A stretch of 64,000 nucleotides of DNA, taken from the NCBI GenBank assembly GCA_964528845.1, contig CAZGVE010000007.1, forward strand, positions 1 to 64,000. Reading direction: 5' to 3'. Under the pieces are notes generated by a model, which worked only from the letters and a program-made list of their open reading frames with translations, had not been told where the DNA came from and did not search any database. Positions 53,798 through 61,581 of this stretch are shown here, piece after piece. The DNA is from FEN-1191 sp964528845. GTDB lineage: Bacteria; Pseudomonadota; Gammaproteobacteria; Steroidobacterales; Steroidobacteraceae. Position 1 is the stretch's first letter; each line of letters starts with the position of its first letter. The position numbers and the translations under genes were made by a program.

Positions 53798-54727
53798 ATG
53801 AGACCGGGAATCGCACGCGCACTGGCCGCCAGCATCGCCGTCACCTGCGGGATCGCGTCCGCTCCAGCCCAGCAGCAGCAGCCGCAGCCGCAGCCGGATT
53901 TCAGCAAGGTCGAGATCCATGCGACGCAGCTGTCCCAGGACTTCTACACCCTCGAGGGACAAGGTGGCACGATCAGTGTGCTGGCCGGACCGGATGGCGT
54001 ATTGCTGGTGGATTCCCAGTTCGCACCGTTGACCTCCCGGCTGGTCGCCGCGATCAGGCAGATCACGGACCGACCGATCCGCTTTCTGATCGACACCCAC
54101 TGGCACCCCGACCATACCGGCGGCAACGAGAACTTCGCCAAGCTCGGTGCCATGATCTTCGCCCGCGACCAGCTGCGCGCGCGTCTGGAGCACCCGGGGC
54201 CGGCCGCGGACGGATCCCCCGGCAGACCGGCGAACGCCGCCGCCCTGCCGGTAGTGACTTACGACGCGCCGGTCACGATTCACCTGAATGGCGAGGATGT
54301 GCGCCTGATTCCGATCCGGATCGCGCACACCGACGGCGATACCGTGGTGAGCTTCCCGGCGCATGACATCCTGGCGGTCGGCGATATCTTCCGTAGCGTC
54401 GGCTACCCCTACTGCGACCTCAGCAGCGGTGGGAGCCTCACTGGCATGATCGATGGCCTGGGCACGCTGATCAGCCTGACGGGTCCCCGGACGCGCGTGA
54501 TTCCAGGCCATGGCGCCATCACCGACCACAGCGGCCTCATCGCCCAGCGCGACCTGATCGTCGCGGTACGTGCGAAGGTCGCGGCGCTGGTCGCCGCGGG
54601 CGACAGCCTCGATGAGGTCATCGCGGCGCGGCCCACCGCCGACTTCGATGCGCAGGTCCCGCAGGGCACGCAGACCGCCGAGCGTTTCGTGCGATGGGTC
54701 TACACCGAGGTCAAGGCGGGGCATTGA
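53798..54727 (+). CDS. Exported metallo-beta-lactamase-fold hydrolase
   Basis: This 309-residue protein has a signal peptide ending near APAQ, followed by a Gln/Pro stretch. The metal motif THWHPDHTGG supplies His101, His103, Asp105 and His106. A further His (RIAHTDGDTVV), an Asp (VGDIF) and a His (IPGHGAI) complete a two-metal site. The general shape matches periplasmic MBL-fold hydrolases, including some lactamases and quinoprotein-associated hydrolases; the substrate cannot be named. The ATG at 53798 follows GGGAG. It overlaps the glycosyltransferase start in TTGA. Confidence 0.85.
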   Translation: MRPGIARALAASIAVTCGIASAPAQQQQPQPQPDFSKVEIHATQLSQDFYTLEGQGGTISVLAGPDGVLLVDSQFAPLTSRLVAAIRQITDRPIRFLIDTHWHPDHTGGNENFAKLGAMIFARDQLRARLEHPGPAADGSPGRPANAAALPVVTYDAPVTIHLNGEDVRLIPIRIAHTDGDTVVSFPAHDILAVGDIFRSVGYPYCDLSSGGSLTGMIDGLGTLISLTGPRTRVIPGHGAITDHSGLIAQRDLIVAVRAKVAALVAAGDSLDEVIAARPTADFDAQVPQGTQTAERFVRWVYTEVKAGH

Positions 54728-56250
54728 CCCGCTCTGTCGGGCTGATCATCGGCCTCGGCGCGGCGCTGCGGCTCATACTCGCCGCGAGTGTCGGCTTCGG
54801 TCAGGACGAGACCTACTCGGTCGCGGTCGCACGACAACTCGCGTTCGGCTATTTCGATCATCCCCCGCTGCACCTGTGGATCGTCGGTGTCTGGGTACGA
54901 CTCACCGGCCACGAGGACCCCTGGCTGGTGCGAGCACCGTTCATCGCGCTGTTCGCCGTCTCCAGCGCGCTGCTGTACCGGCTCACGGCGTACGCCTATG
55001 GACGGCGCGCCGGCCTGTGGGCGCTGCTGGCGCTGAATCTTGCGCCGGTATTCACGTTGAGCAGCGCCAGCTGGGTGCTGCCCGACGGGCCGCTGATGTG
55101 CAGCGCGCTGACGATGGTCTGGTCGGCCACACGCGCCCTCGAGCCCGCTCGCTCCGCAGCCAGTGCCCGCCGCTGGTGGCTGCTGGCAGGACTGGGCGCA
55201 GGGTTGGCGCTGCTGTCGAAATACCTCGCTGTGTTTCCGATCCTGGGACTGCTGCTCTACCTGCTCGGCGCACGGCAGCGCCGCGTGCTCGCCACGCCCG
55301 GGCCGTGGCTCGCGGCGCTGCTGGCCGCGGCCCTGTTCGCGCCGGACCTGGTCTGGAATGCCACGCATGGCTGGGTGTCGTTCGCGTTCCAGGGCGCCCG
55401 CGCACTGCCGTCGCGCTTCAGTGCGGGTCGCGGCGTGGCGGGCCTCGCGGCCCAGTGCGCGTACCTGCTGCCGTGGATCGCAATCGCGCTCGCCGCGGCC
55501 GTATGGAGTGCAGTCGCGCGCCGCCCGCGCAATCCGGCGGACCGGCTGTTCGCGCTCTGCGCGATCGGTCCGATCGTGTTGTTCGCGGCGGCCGGATTCT
55601 GGACGACCGTGCTACCGCATTGGCCGGCCATCGGCTGGCTGTTCGCGTTCCCGCTGCTCGGCGCTTGGCTTGCAGGGTACGAGGCGCAGCATGCGCTCGC
55701 GCTACGCTGGTGCGCGACCTTAAGCGCCGGCCTGCTGGGGGCACTGCTGGGCTGCGCGGCGCTGCAGGCGCGAACCGGCTGGCTGGACCGATACGTCGCG
55801 GGGTTTCCCGACCGCGATCCAACGGTTGAACTCCTGGACTGGCGCGTGCTGGAGGCGCAGCTCGCACAGCGCGGGCTGCTGCCTGCCGGATCGGTCATCG
55901 CCGCGGTGAGCTGGATCGACGCGGGACGCCTCGACTATGCACTCGGGGGCCGGGTACCGGTGCTGTGCCTGTCGGATGATCCGCGCGAGTATGCGTTCCT
56001 GCACGACACACAGAAGTTCAAGGGTCGCGACGCGCTGCTCATCGCCAATGCCCGGCGCACCGACTGGCGGCAGCGCGCCGCCCCCTACTTCCAGCGCATC
56101 GAGCCGTTGCCCTCGTTGCAGCTGCTGCGCGCGGGGGAGCCTGTAGTGACGCTCGTGCTCGCGCGTGGCATCCGTCTGTCCACGCCAACGGGCGCGCCAG
56201 GCGGCTCAGAGCGCGCCGGCGCTGCCCAGGTCGGAATGGGGCTGCGCTGA
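54724..56250 (+). CDS. PMT/ArnT-like membrane glycosyltransferase
   Basis: This 508-residue protein has about ten to twelve transmembrane segments between residues 1 and 350 and a soluble C-terminal part. The first periplasmic loop has FGQDETYSVAVARQ, with the DE pair expected for catalysis in the GT39/GT83 fold, and YFDHPPLHLWIV after it, a pattern typical of this family. These enzymes move a sugar from a polyprenyl phosphate to lipid A, proteins or other acceptors. The TTG start at 54724 overlaps the upstream stop, so it is coupled to the MBL gene. Donor and acceptor are unknown. Confidence 0.85.
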   Translation: MTRSVGLIIGLGAALRLILAASVGFGQDETYSVAVARQLAFGYFDHPPLHLWIVGVWVRLTGHEDPWLVRAPFIALFAVSSALLYRLTAYAYGRRAGLWALLALNLAPVFTLSSASWVLPDGPLMCSALTMVWSATRALEPARSAASARRWWLLAGLGAGLALLSKYLAVFPILGLLLYLLGARQRRVLATPGPWLAALLAAALFAPDLVWNATHGWVSFAFQGARALPSRFSAGRGVAGLAAQCAYLLPWIAIALAAAVWSAVARRPRNPADRLFALCAIGPIVLFAAAGFWTTVLPHWPAIGWLFAFPLLGAWLAGYEAQHALALRWCATLSAGLLGALLGCAALQARTGWLDRYVAGFPDRDPTVELLDWRVLEAQLAQRGLLPAGSVIAAVSWIDAGRLDYALGGRVPVLCLSDDPREYAFLHDTQKFKGRDALLIANARRTDWRQRAAPYFQRIEPLPSLQLLRAGEPVVTLVLARGIRLSTPTGAPGGSERAGAAQVGMGLR

Positions 56251-57012
56251 GGATGCCGCAGACCAGCGCGGTGGCCGCACGTGCCGGCTACCAGCCAGAC
56301 GCACCGCAAACGGCGAATGCAGCTGCACGTTGCTTGCATTGGAGGCGCCACCGAGCACCAGGCCATGACGGGCGAATACCCGGCGCAACTCGAGCACGAT
56401 CAGCGCCGCCAGCAGGCTCGCGGCGACCACATCGCTCAGGTAGTGCGCCGTCACGATCACGCGCGTGAGCCCGAGCACCAGGGCCACCGCCACCCAGATC
56501 GGACGGTGCCGCGGAAACAGCAGGGACAGCGCGACACCGGCACCGCTCGCGCAGGCGGCGTGACCGGACGGGAAGGACTGATACAGCGCCTGCAGATGCG
56601 GATACGAAAAACCGTAGATCCCCTGCGTGAACCACAGTTCCGGGCGCGCGCGGCCCGCCAGCAGCTTGATGAGGTCCACGAGGATGCCGCAGGCCGCGAC
56701 GCTGGTGAACAGGAACAGAGCGCGCGCTGCCCAGGCCGGACTGCGCCAGATGAAACGTGCGCCGAGGAACAGCGCGAACGAGGGCAGCAGCCACCACAGC
56801 GCATCGCCGAAGCGGGTCAGGAACGAGGCGACCTGGAACAGCGATCCGGCGTGCAGCGCGAAGCAGCGCGCCAGCGGACGATCGACGTACTGCATCATCA
56901 GCCCGAGACCCGCAGTGACAAGCGCAATCAGCCCCCAGGGCAGGGCCGCGGGGTCCGCCCGTCGCGGCGGAGCAATCCGGTTCCAGGCAGCGTCTCCGGG
57001 CTCTGGATCCAT
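56206..57012 (-). CDS. PAP2-family membrane phosphatase
   Basis: This 268-residue protein has about six transmembrane helices and the full acid-phosphatase motif set: KLLAGRARP (116-124), PSGH (148-151) and RVIVTAHYLSD with Arg184, His190 and Asp194. It may dephosphorylate undecaprenyl pyrophosphate, lipid A or phosphatidylglycerol phosphate. The ATG at 57012 has GAGGAG eight bases before it. Its last 45 bases overlap the end of the glycosyltransferase gene on the other strand, and its C-terminal 60 residues are not conserved. Confidence 0.88.
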   Translation of the reverse strand: MDPEPGDAAWNRIAPPRRADPAALPWGLIALVTAGLGLMMQYVDRPLARCFALHAGSLFQVASFLTRFGDALWWLLPSFALFLGARFIWRSPAWAARALFLFTSVAACGILVDLIKLLAGRARPELWFTQGIYGFSYPHLQALYQSFPSGHAACASGAGVALSLLFPRHRPIWVAVALVLGLTRVIVTAHYLSDVVAASLLAALIVLELRRVFARHGLVLGGASNASNVQLHSPFAVRLAGSRHVRPPRWSAASSAQPHSDLGSAGAL

Positions 57013-57098
57013 CGAGCGGCTCCTCGTACGGCCTGTTTGCCTAATCCGCGCAGAGTCTCGCAGAATCCTCGCGCCCATATTAACGCCTCGTGACGTTT

Positions 57099-57108
57099 GG
57101 ATTAATCC
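57099..57108. promoter_or_regulatory. Palindrome before the aldo-keto reductase gene
   Basis: GGATTAATCC is a perfect ten-base palindrome 15 bases before the reductase start. It may be an operator half of some regulator; no regulator gene is adjacent. Confidence 0.25.
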
Positions 57109-57123
57109 ACTATGGAGACCGAC

Positions 57124-58113
57124 ATGCAGATGCGTCAGCTCGGCCCGAATGGCCCGCGGGTTTCCGCCTTAGGGCTGGGCTGCATGGGGATGAGCGAGTT
57201 CTATGCCGGGCGAGACGAACAGGAATCGATGGCAACGCTGCAGCGCGCGCTCGATCGCGGCATCACGATGCTCGATACCGCCGATATGTACGGACCGTTC
57301 ACCAATGAGGAACTCGTCGGCCGCGCGATCCGGGGTCGCCGTCACGAGGTATTTCTTGCGACCAAATTCGGCATCATGCGCGACCCGAAGGACCCTTCGG
57401 TTCGCGGCTTCAACGGCAGCCCCGAATACGTGCGCAGATCCGTCGAGGGCAGCCTGCGTCGGCTCGGCGTCGAGACCATCGACCTGTACTACCAGCATCG
57501 CGTCGACGCGGCGGTGCCGATCGAGGACACGATCGGCGCCATGGCGGAACTGGTCCGCACCGGCAAGGTGCGCTTCCTCGGCATGTCGGAAGCCGCGCCG
57601 GCCACGCTCGAGCGGGCGCACCGCGTACACCCGATCACAGCACTGCAGAGCGAGTACTCGCTCTGGTCGCGCGAACCGGAGGCCGGTGCGCTGGCTGCCT
57701 GCCGCCGTCTTGGTGTCGGCTTCGTGGCCTACAGTCCCCTCGGTCGTGGCTTCCTGACCGGCACCTTCACCCGTCCGGAAGATTTTCCGCCAGGAGACTA
57801 CCGGCCGGGAAGCCCGCGCTTCCAGGGCGAGAATTTCCAGCGCAATCTGCTGCTCGTCGAGCAGGTCCGTGCGATGGCCGCCGGGATCGGCTGCACCGCC
57901 AGCCAGCTGGCATTGGCGTGGGTACTCGCAAAGGGCGAGGACATCGTGCCGATTCCGGGCACCAAACGACGCCGGTATCTGGATGAGAACATCGCGGCGC
58001 TTGACGTGCGCCTGACCCAGGCGCAGCTGGCCGCGCTCGATGCCGCGTTCCCGCCGGATGCGGCCGCGGGTGAGCGCTATCCGCCGATCATGATGGGTGC
58101 GCTGAATCGCTGA
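57124..58113 (+). CDS. Aldo-keto reductase
   Basis: This 329-residue NADPH-dependent oxidoreductase has the TIM-barrel catalytic tetrad Asp51, Tyr56, Lys81 and His125 (DTADMYG, ATKFG, YYQHRVD). LGLGCMGMSEFYAG near 16-29 and IPIPGTKRRRYL-like sequence near the end place it with the YhdN/AKR13-type group. The physiological substrate is unknown. Start 57124 is preferred over an ATG at 57112 because GGAG lies six bases before it. Confidence 0.93.
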   Translation: MQMRQLGPNGPRVSALGLGCMGMSEFYAGRDEQESMATLQRALDRGITMLDTADMYGPFTNEELVGRAIRGRRHEVFLATKFGIMRDPKDPSVRGFNGSPEYVRRSVEGSLRRLGVETIDLYYQHRVDAAVPIEDTIGAMAELVRTGKVRFLGMSEAAPATLERAHRVHPITALQSEYSLWSREPEAGALAACRRLGVGFVAYSPLGRGFLTGTFTRPEDFPPGDYRPGSPRFQGENFQRNLLLVEQVRAMAAGIGCTASQLALAWVLAKGEDIVPIPGTKRRRYLDENIAALDVRLTQAQLAALDAAFPPDAAAGERYPPIMMGALNR

Positions 58114-58130
58114 ATATTTCTTAAGGGAGC

Positions 58131-58157
58131 TGTCGATTCGGCGGGCGGCGGTGCGTC
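58131..58157 (+). promoter_or_regulatory. ECF42-type promoter before the DGPF-sigma pair
   Basis: TGTCGA (58131-58136) and CGTC (58154-58157) are separated by 17 bases. The pair matches the reported ECF42 target pattern, TGTCGA at -35 and CGA/TC at -10. It lies 43 bases before the DGPF gene, so the sigma factor probably controls its own operon. Confidence 0.7.
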
Positions 58158-58199
58158 TATGAGAAGAACGCAGATCCACCATCGCCAAGGAGTGACACC

Positions 58200-58547
58200 A
58201 TGCAATTCATGTTATTGATCTACGAGGATGAAGCGATCTATGGGCCTGGCAAGGACGGGGCGGCAATGCAGCAGATCGTCAGCAGGCACATCGCCTTCAA
58301 TCGCGAACTCGGCGCCACCCGGGTTGCAGGCGCGGGACTCAAGAGCACGTCCACTGCGACCACGGTACGCACCAGGAACGGACGGCAGAGCGTACACGAC
58401 GGTCCCTTCGCCGAATCCAAGGAGCAACTCGGCGGGTATTACCTGATCGACGCGCCGGATCTCGACGCGGCTATCGCGATCGCAAGAAAGGTACCCGTGC
58501 TCCAGGACGGTTCGATCGAAATCCGTCCGGTGCTCGGCCCGGGTTGA
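58200..58547 (+). CDS. DGPF/YCII-domain protein, partner of ECF42
   Basis: This 115-residue protein has a ferredoxin-like YCII fold, beginning MQFMLLIYEDEA and carrying VHDGPFAESKEQLGGYYLID, the DGPF motif that names the family. These proteins are regularly encoded beside ECF42 sigma factors; their biochemical role is unclear. AAGGAG lies seven bases before the ATG at 58200. The stop overlaps the sigma-factor start in TTGA. Confidence 0.92.
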   Translation: MQFMLLIYEDEAIYGPGKDGAAMQQIVSRHIAFNRELGATRVAGAGLKSTSTATTVRTRNGRQSVHDGPFAESKEQLGGYYLIDAPDLDAAIAIARKVPVLQDGSIEIRPVLGPG

Positions 58548-59785
58548 ACGGCGCCGCGCTGGAGCGGGTGTTTCGGGAGGCGGGCGGACGCATCATCGCC
58601 GCGCTCGCCTCCCGCTTCCGCGACATCGATCTGGCAGAGGATGCGCTGGCAGAAGCCTGCCTGCGCGGCGTGGCCGCGTGGGCGCGCGACGGGGCCCCGC
58701 AGGATCCCGCGGCGTGGCTCTACCGTGCAGCCTACCGTTGCGCAATCGATGTGCTGCGGCAACGCGGTCTGGCGAGCAGGCTGGCCCCGTATGTCGCCGA
58801 GCCGGAAGTGGCGGACGGCGACACCGGGGAATTGATGCCAATCCCCGACGAGCGACTCGCACTCATCTTCCTTTGCTGCCATCCCGCGGTCGCGATCGAG
58901 GCCCGCGCCGCACTCACGCTGCGCCTGGTCTGCGGACTGTCGACCCGCGAGATCGCGCATGCCTTCCTGGTGCCGGAAGCGACGCTCGCGCAGCGCCTGG
59001 TGCGGGCGAAGCGCAAGATTGCGGAGGCTGGCGTCCCGTTCGAGGTTCCGGGCGCCGATGGCTGGCCCGAGCGGATGGACGCGGTGCTCTCGACACTCGA
59101 AGTGGTGTATGCCAAGGCGCACGAGGATGCGGCAGGCAAAGGCCCGCATGCGGGCTACGCGCTGGAAGCGCTCGAACTCACGCGAGTCCTGGCGCAGCTC
59201 GCGCCGGAAGATCCGGATGTGATGGCGCTGGCCGCGACGACGCGATTCACCGAGGCGCGCCGGTCCTCCAGGACCGATTCGGAGGGGAGCATGGTGCCGC
59301 TGACGGAGCAGGACCCGCAGTGCTGGGACCGGCCGCTGATCGGGCAGGCAAGTGCTTATCTGGATCGGGCACTGGCATTGGATCCGCACCGTCCGCGCGT
59401 ACTGCAGGCAGCGATTCACGCGCTATGGTGCGCGCGCACCAGCCTTGCGGAGCCACCTCCCTGGCGCCGGGTACTCGAGCTATACGATCTCCTGCTGCAG
59501 TTGCGCGACGATCCTGTCGTGCGAGTGAATCGGGCCGTCGCGCTTGCGGAAGTGTCGGGTGCAGAGACGGCGCTGCACGAGCTCGCGGCGCTGGATGCCA
59601 CCGGCCTTGGCGATTACCTGCCCTACCATGCGGTACGGGCCGATCTGCTGCGACGGCTGGGGCGAAACGCGGAAGCACTTCAGGCCTACGATGCCGCCAT
59701 CGCCCTGGTCGCAACCGCGGCCGAGCGCGAGTGGCTGGAGCGACGTCGCGCCAGCCTCTGCCCCCATCCATGCGCAAACAGCTGA
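58544..59785 (+). CDS. ECF42-family sigma factor with C-terminal TPR-like extension
   Basis: This 413-residue protein has sigma-2 (about 5-75, with FRDIDLAEDALAEAC and DPAAWLYRAAYRCAID) and sigma-4 (about 105-160, LTLRLVCGLSTREIAHAFLV and ATLAQRLVRAKRKI). A long C-terminal region (about 180-405) is Ala/Leu-rich and TPR-like, the hallmark of ECF42; it is thought to replace an anti-sigma factor in controlling activity. The start is a TTG at 58544, coupled to the DGPF gene. A matching promoter lies upstream of the pair. Confidence 0.94.
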   Translation: MNGAALERVFREAGGRIIAALASRFRDIDLAEDALAEACLRGVAAWARDGAPQDPAAWLYRAAYRCAIDVLRQRGLASRLAPYVAEPEVADGDTGELMPIPDERLALIFLCCHPAVAIEARAALTLRLVCGLSTREIAHAFLVPEATLAQRLVRAKRKIAEAGVPFEVPGADGWPERMDAVLSTLEVVYAKAHEDAAGKGPHAGYALEALELTRVLAQLAPEDPDVMALAATTRFTEARRSSRTDSEGSMVPLTEQDPQCWDRPLIGQASAYLDRALALDPHRPRVLQAAIHALWCARTSLAEPPPWRRVLELYDLLLQLRDDPVVRVNRAVALAEVSGAETALHELAALDATGLGDYLPYHAVRADLLRRLGRNAEALQAYDAAIALVATAAEREWLERRRASLCPHPCANS

Positions 59786-59893
59786 GCCCGACGGTTCGCT
59801 GTCCGCTGACGAACGGCTACTGCTGCGCGCGGCAGGGTCGTTTGCGGCGTGTTAGGTTCAGCATGCGGTGAACGCCTTTGAAGCGGAGGGCCG

Positions 59894-60580
59894 TTGGACA
59901 GGAGCGCTGGCAACGTAGGGTACTGGTGTGGACTGTCGGCATTCGCGTTCACCGTGGCGTTCGACGTCGTGCAGATCCTGCAGGTTGCCGGCGTGCTGCG
60001 GTTTCCCGCCGACGAGATCCTTATTTACGGAATCTCCCTGTGCATCGTCGTGCCATTCCTGCTGGAGATGCTGGCGCTGCATCATCTGACGGCGAATGAC
60101 CGGCGGTTCTGGACCCATGCGTCGTTGATCTTCACGATCATCTATGCGGTCTTCGTGAGCTCCAACTATGTGGTCCAGCTCGCGACGGTCATTCCCGCAA
60201 GACTGCATGGGCATTCAGATGCTGTCCGGGTGCTCGAACAATCCCCCCATTCCCTGTTCTGGGACTTCGACGCCGTGGGGTATATCGCGATGGGACTGGC
60301 CTGTCTGCTCGCCGTACCCGCGATCGATCGAGTCGGCTCTGAGCGCTGGGTCAGGCGATCACTGATCGCCAACGCCCTGGTCACGCCACTGATCGGCATC
60401 GTCTACTTCTCTCCTGCGTTTTCGACCAGGCTGCTGTTGCTCGGCTTCCCATGGGCGATCACCGCACCCCTTTTCATGCTCATGCTCGCGCTGATGCTGG
60501 GACGGAGGCGGACCGCCGCCCGCCACCCGCCGGCGTGCCGCTGGCTGGAATCGCCGGAGCAGCCTGCACAGCGCCCTTGA
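59894..60580 (+). CDS. Six-helix membrane protein of unknown function
   Basis: This 228-residue protein begins at a TTG at 59894 with GCGGAGG close upstream. Hydrophobic segments lie near residues 13-32, 43-62, 74-97, 127-142, 153-172 and 183-202. There are no Cys pairs and no recognised catalytic motif; FWDFDAVGYIAMGLACLLAVP is the most distinctive stretch. The C-terminal 25 residues are basic and Pro-rich. It follows the sigma-factor gene by 108 bases that contain no clear terminator, so it might belong to the ECF42 regulon, but this is only inference. Confidence 0.65.
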   Translation: MDRSAGNVGYWCGLSAFAFTVAFDVVQILQVAGVLRFPADEILIYGISLCIVVPFLLEMLALHHLTANDRRFWTHASLIFTIIYAVFVSSNYVVQLATVIPARLHGHSDAVRVLEQSPHSLFWDFDAVGYIAMGLACLLAVPAIDRVGSERWVRRSLIANALVTPLIGIVYFSPAFSTRLLLLGFPWAITAPLFMLMLALMLGRRRTAARHPPACRWLESPEQPAQRP

Positions 60581-60588
60581 CCCGCGCG

Positions 60589-61362
60589 TCAATCAATGGG
60601 TGAAACGGCTTCGCGGCGCGGCGCAAAATCCACCGTCGGCACCAGCACCGCACGACCATTGCGCGTGATGCCCGTTACTGACAGCCGGTACCTGGCGTCA
60701 GGGTCACAGTCCTGGTCAAAGCCAAATGCCAGTGCATACGCTTTGCGCGTGAAGTGAGGCGCGGCCTCGGCGAACGAAACCCATGATCCGTCGACGTCGT
60801 AGCGGAGCTTGCCATTGACGTTGATGCCCGGTGGCATGTCGAGAAACGACCGAACCTGCACTCGCGCGAGCGCATGCGCCGCTTCAACCTTGCCTTCCAG
60901 GCCGCCCTGGGCTTGATCCGGGTTCAAATCGTCGTCCTTGCTGACAACAAGCACCTGGAATATCAGCATGTGCGATGGTCCGCGAACGCCACCAAGAGGT
61001 CCGCGTGCACACGGCGTCGAGTATTCCAGCTCAGGATCGGTCCCAATCCTGCGAGTTCCGGTGATAGGAGCACTGAAGCAGAATCCAACACCGCCCTCGA
61101 CGCTGAACACCATATGCGCGCGGGTGGAACCACGCACGCCGCCAGTACACATGGCATCGATGGCATTGAGGAATGTGCCGCTGCTGTCGGAATGGTGCGG
61201 GAAATGCAGTGTGATGTGATCGCCCTCCACCGACTGCGGCGACGGGTAGGTCACGGTGGCGCAGCCCTGTACCAGCACGATCGACAGCATCAGCGCGCAA
61301 CCCGAAGGGGTTGGGCGCAGTGTCGCCGCAGCGCCTCCATGCCCGCGAGCACCGCCAGACAT
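60589..61362 (-). CDS. Predicted lipoprotein of unknown function
   Basis: This 257-residue protein starts at an ATG at 61362 (a GTG at 61377 is also possible). The signal sequence ends in the lipobox LVQGC followed by Ala, which suggests sorting to the outer membrane. Mature sequence has several Cys residues (DAMCTGG, GFCFSAP, STPCARG, DQDCDPD) that could form disulfides, and Gly/Thr-rich beta-like stretches. I do not recognise a family. It ends eight bases from the membrane protein gene on the other strand. Confidence 0.6.
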   Translation of the reverse strand: MSGGARGHGGAAATLRPTPSGCALMLSIVLVQGCATVTYPSPQSVEGDHITLHFPHHSDSSGTFLNAIDAMCTGGVRGSTRAHMVFSVEGGVGFCFSAPITGTRRIGTDPELEYSTPCARGPLGGVRGPSHMLIFQVLVVSKDDDLNPDQAQGGLEGKVEAAHALARVQVRSFLDMPPGINVNGKLRYDVDGSWVSFAEAAPHFTRKAYALAFGFDQDCDPDARYRLSVTGITRNGRAVLVPTVDFAPRREAVSPID

Positions 61363-61581
61363 CCGCGATCTCGCCACTGTTGGTGCCCTCCACCGGCGTG
61401 TGCCAGTTCCTGCTTTCCCTGGGACATTCTAATTCCCCTGCGATCGGTCGTGGCCGACGGTGCGCCTGGTTCAGGCTGCGGCACTCCGCCGCGAGGCGCG
61501 GGATTGCCGCGCGACAACCGCTGCGTCATGCTGTGAAGGCGGCGAGGGTGACCGCACGGTCTGACACACAAGGAGCCGGAT

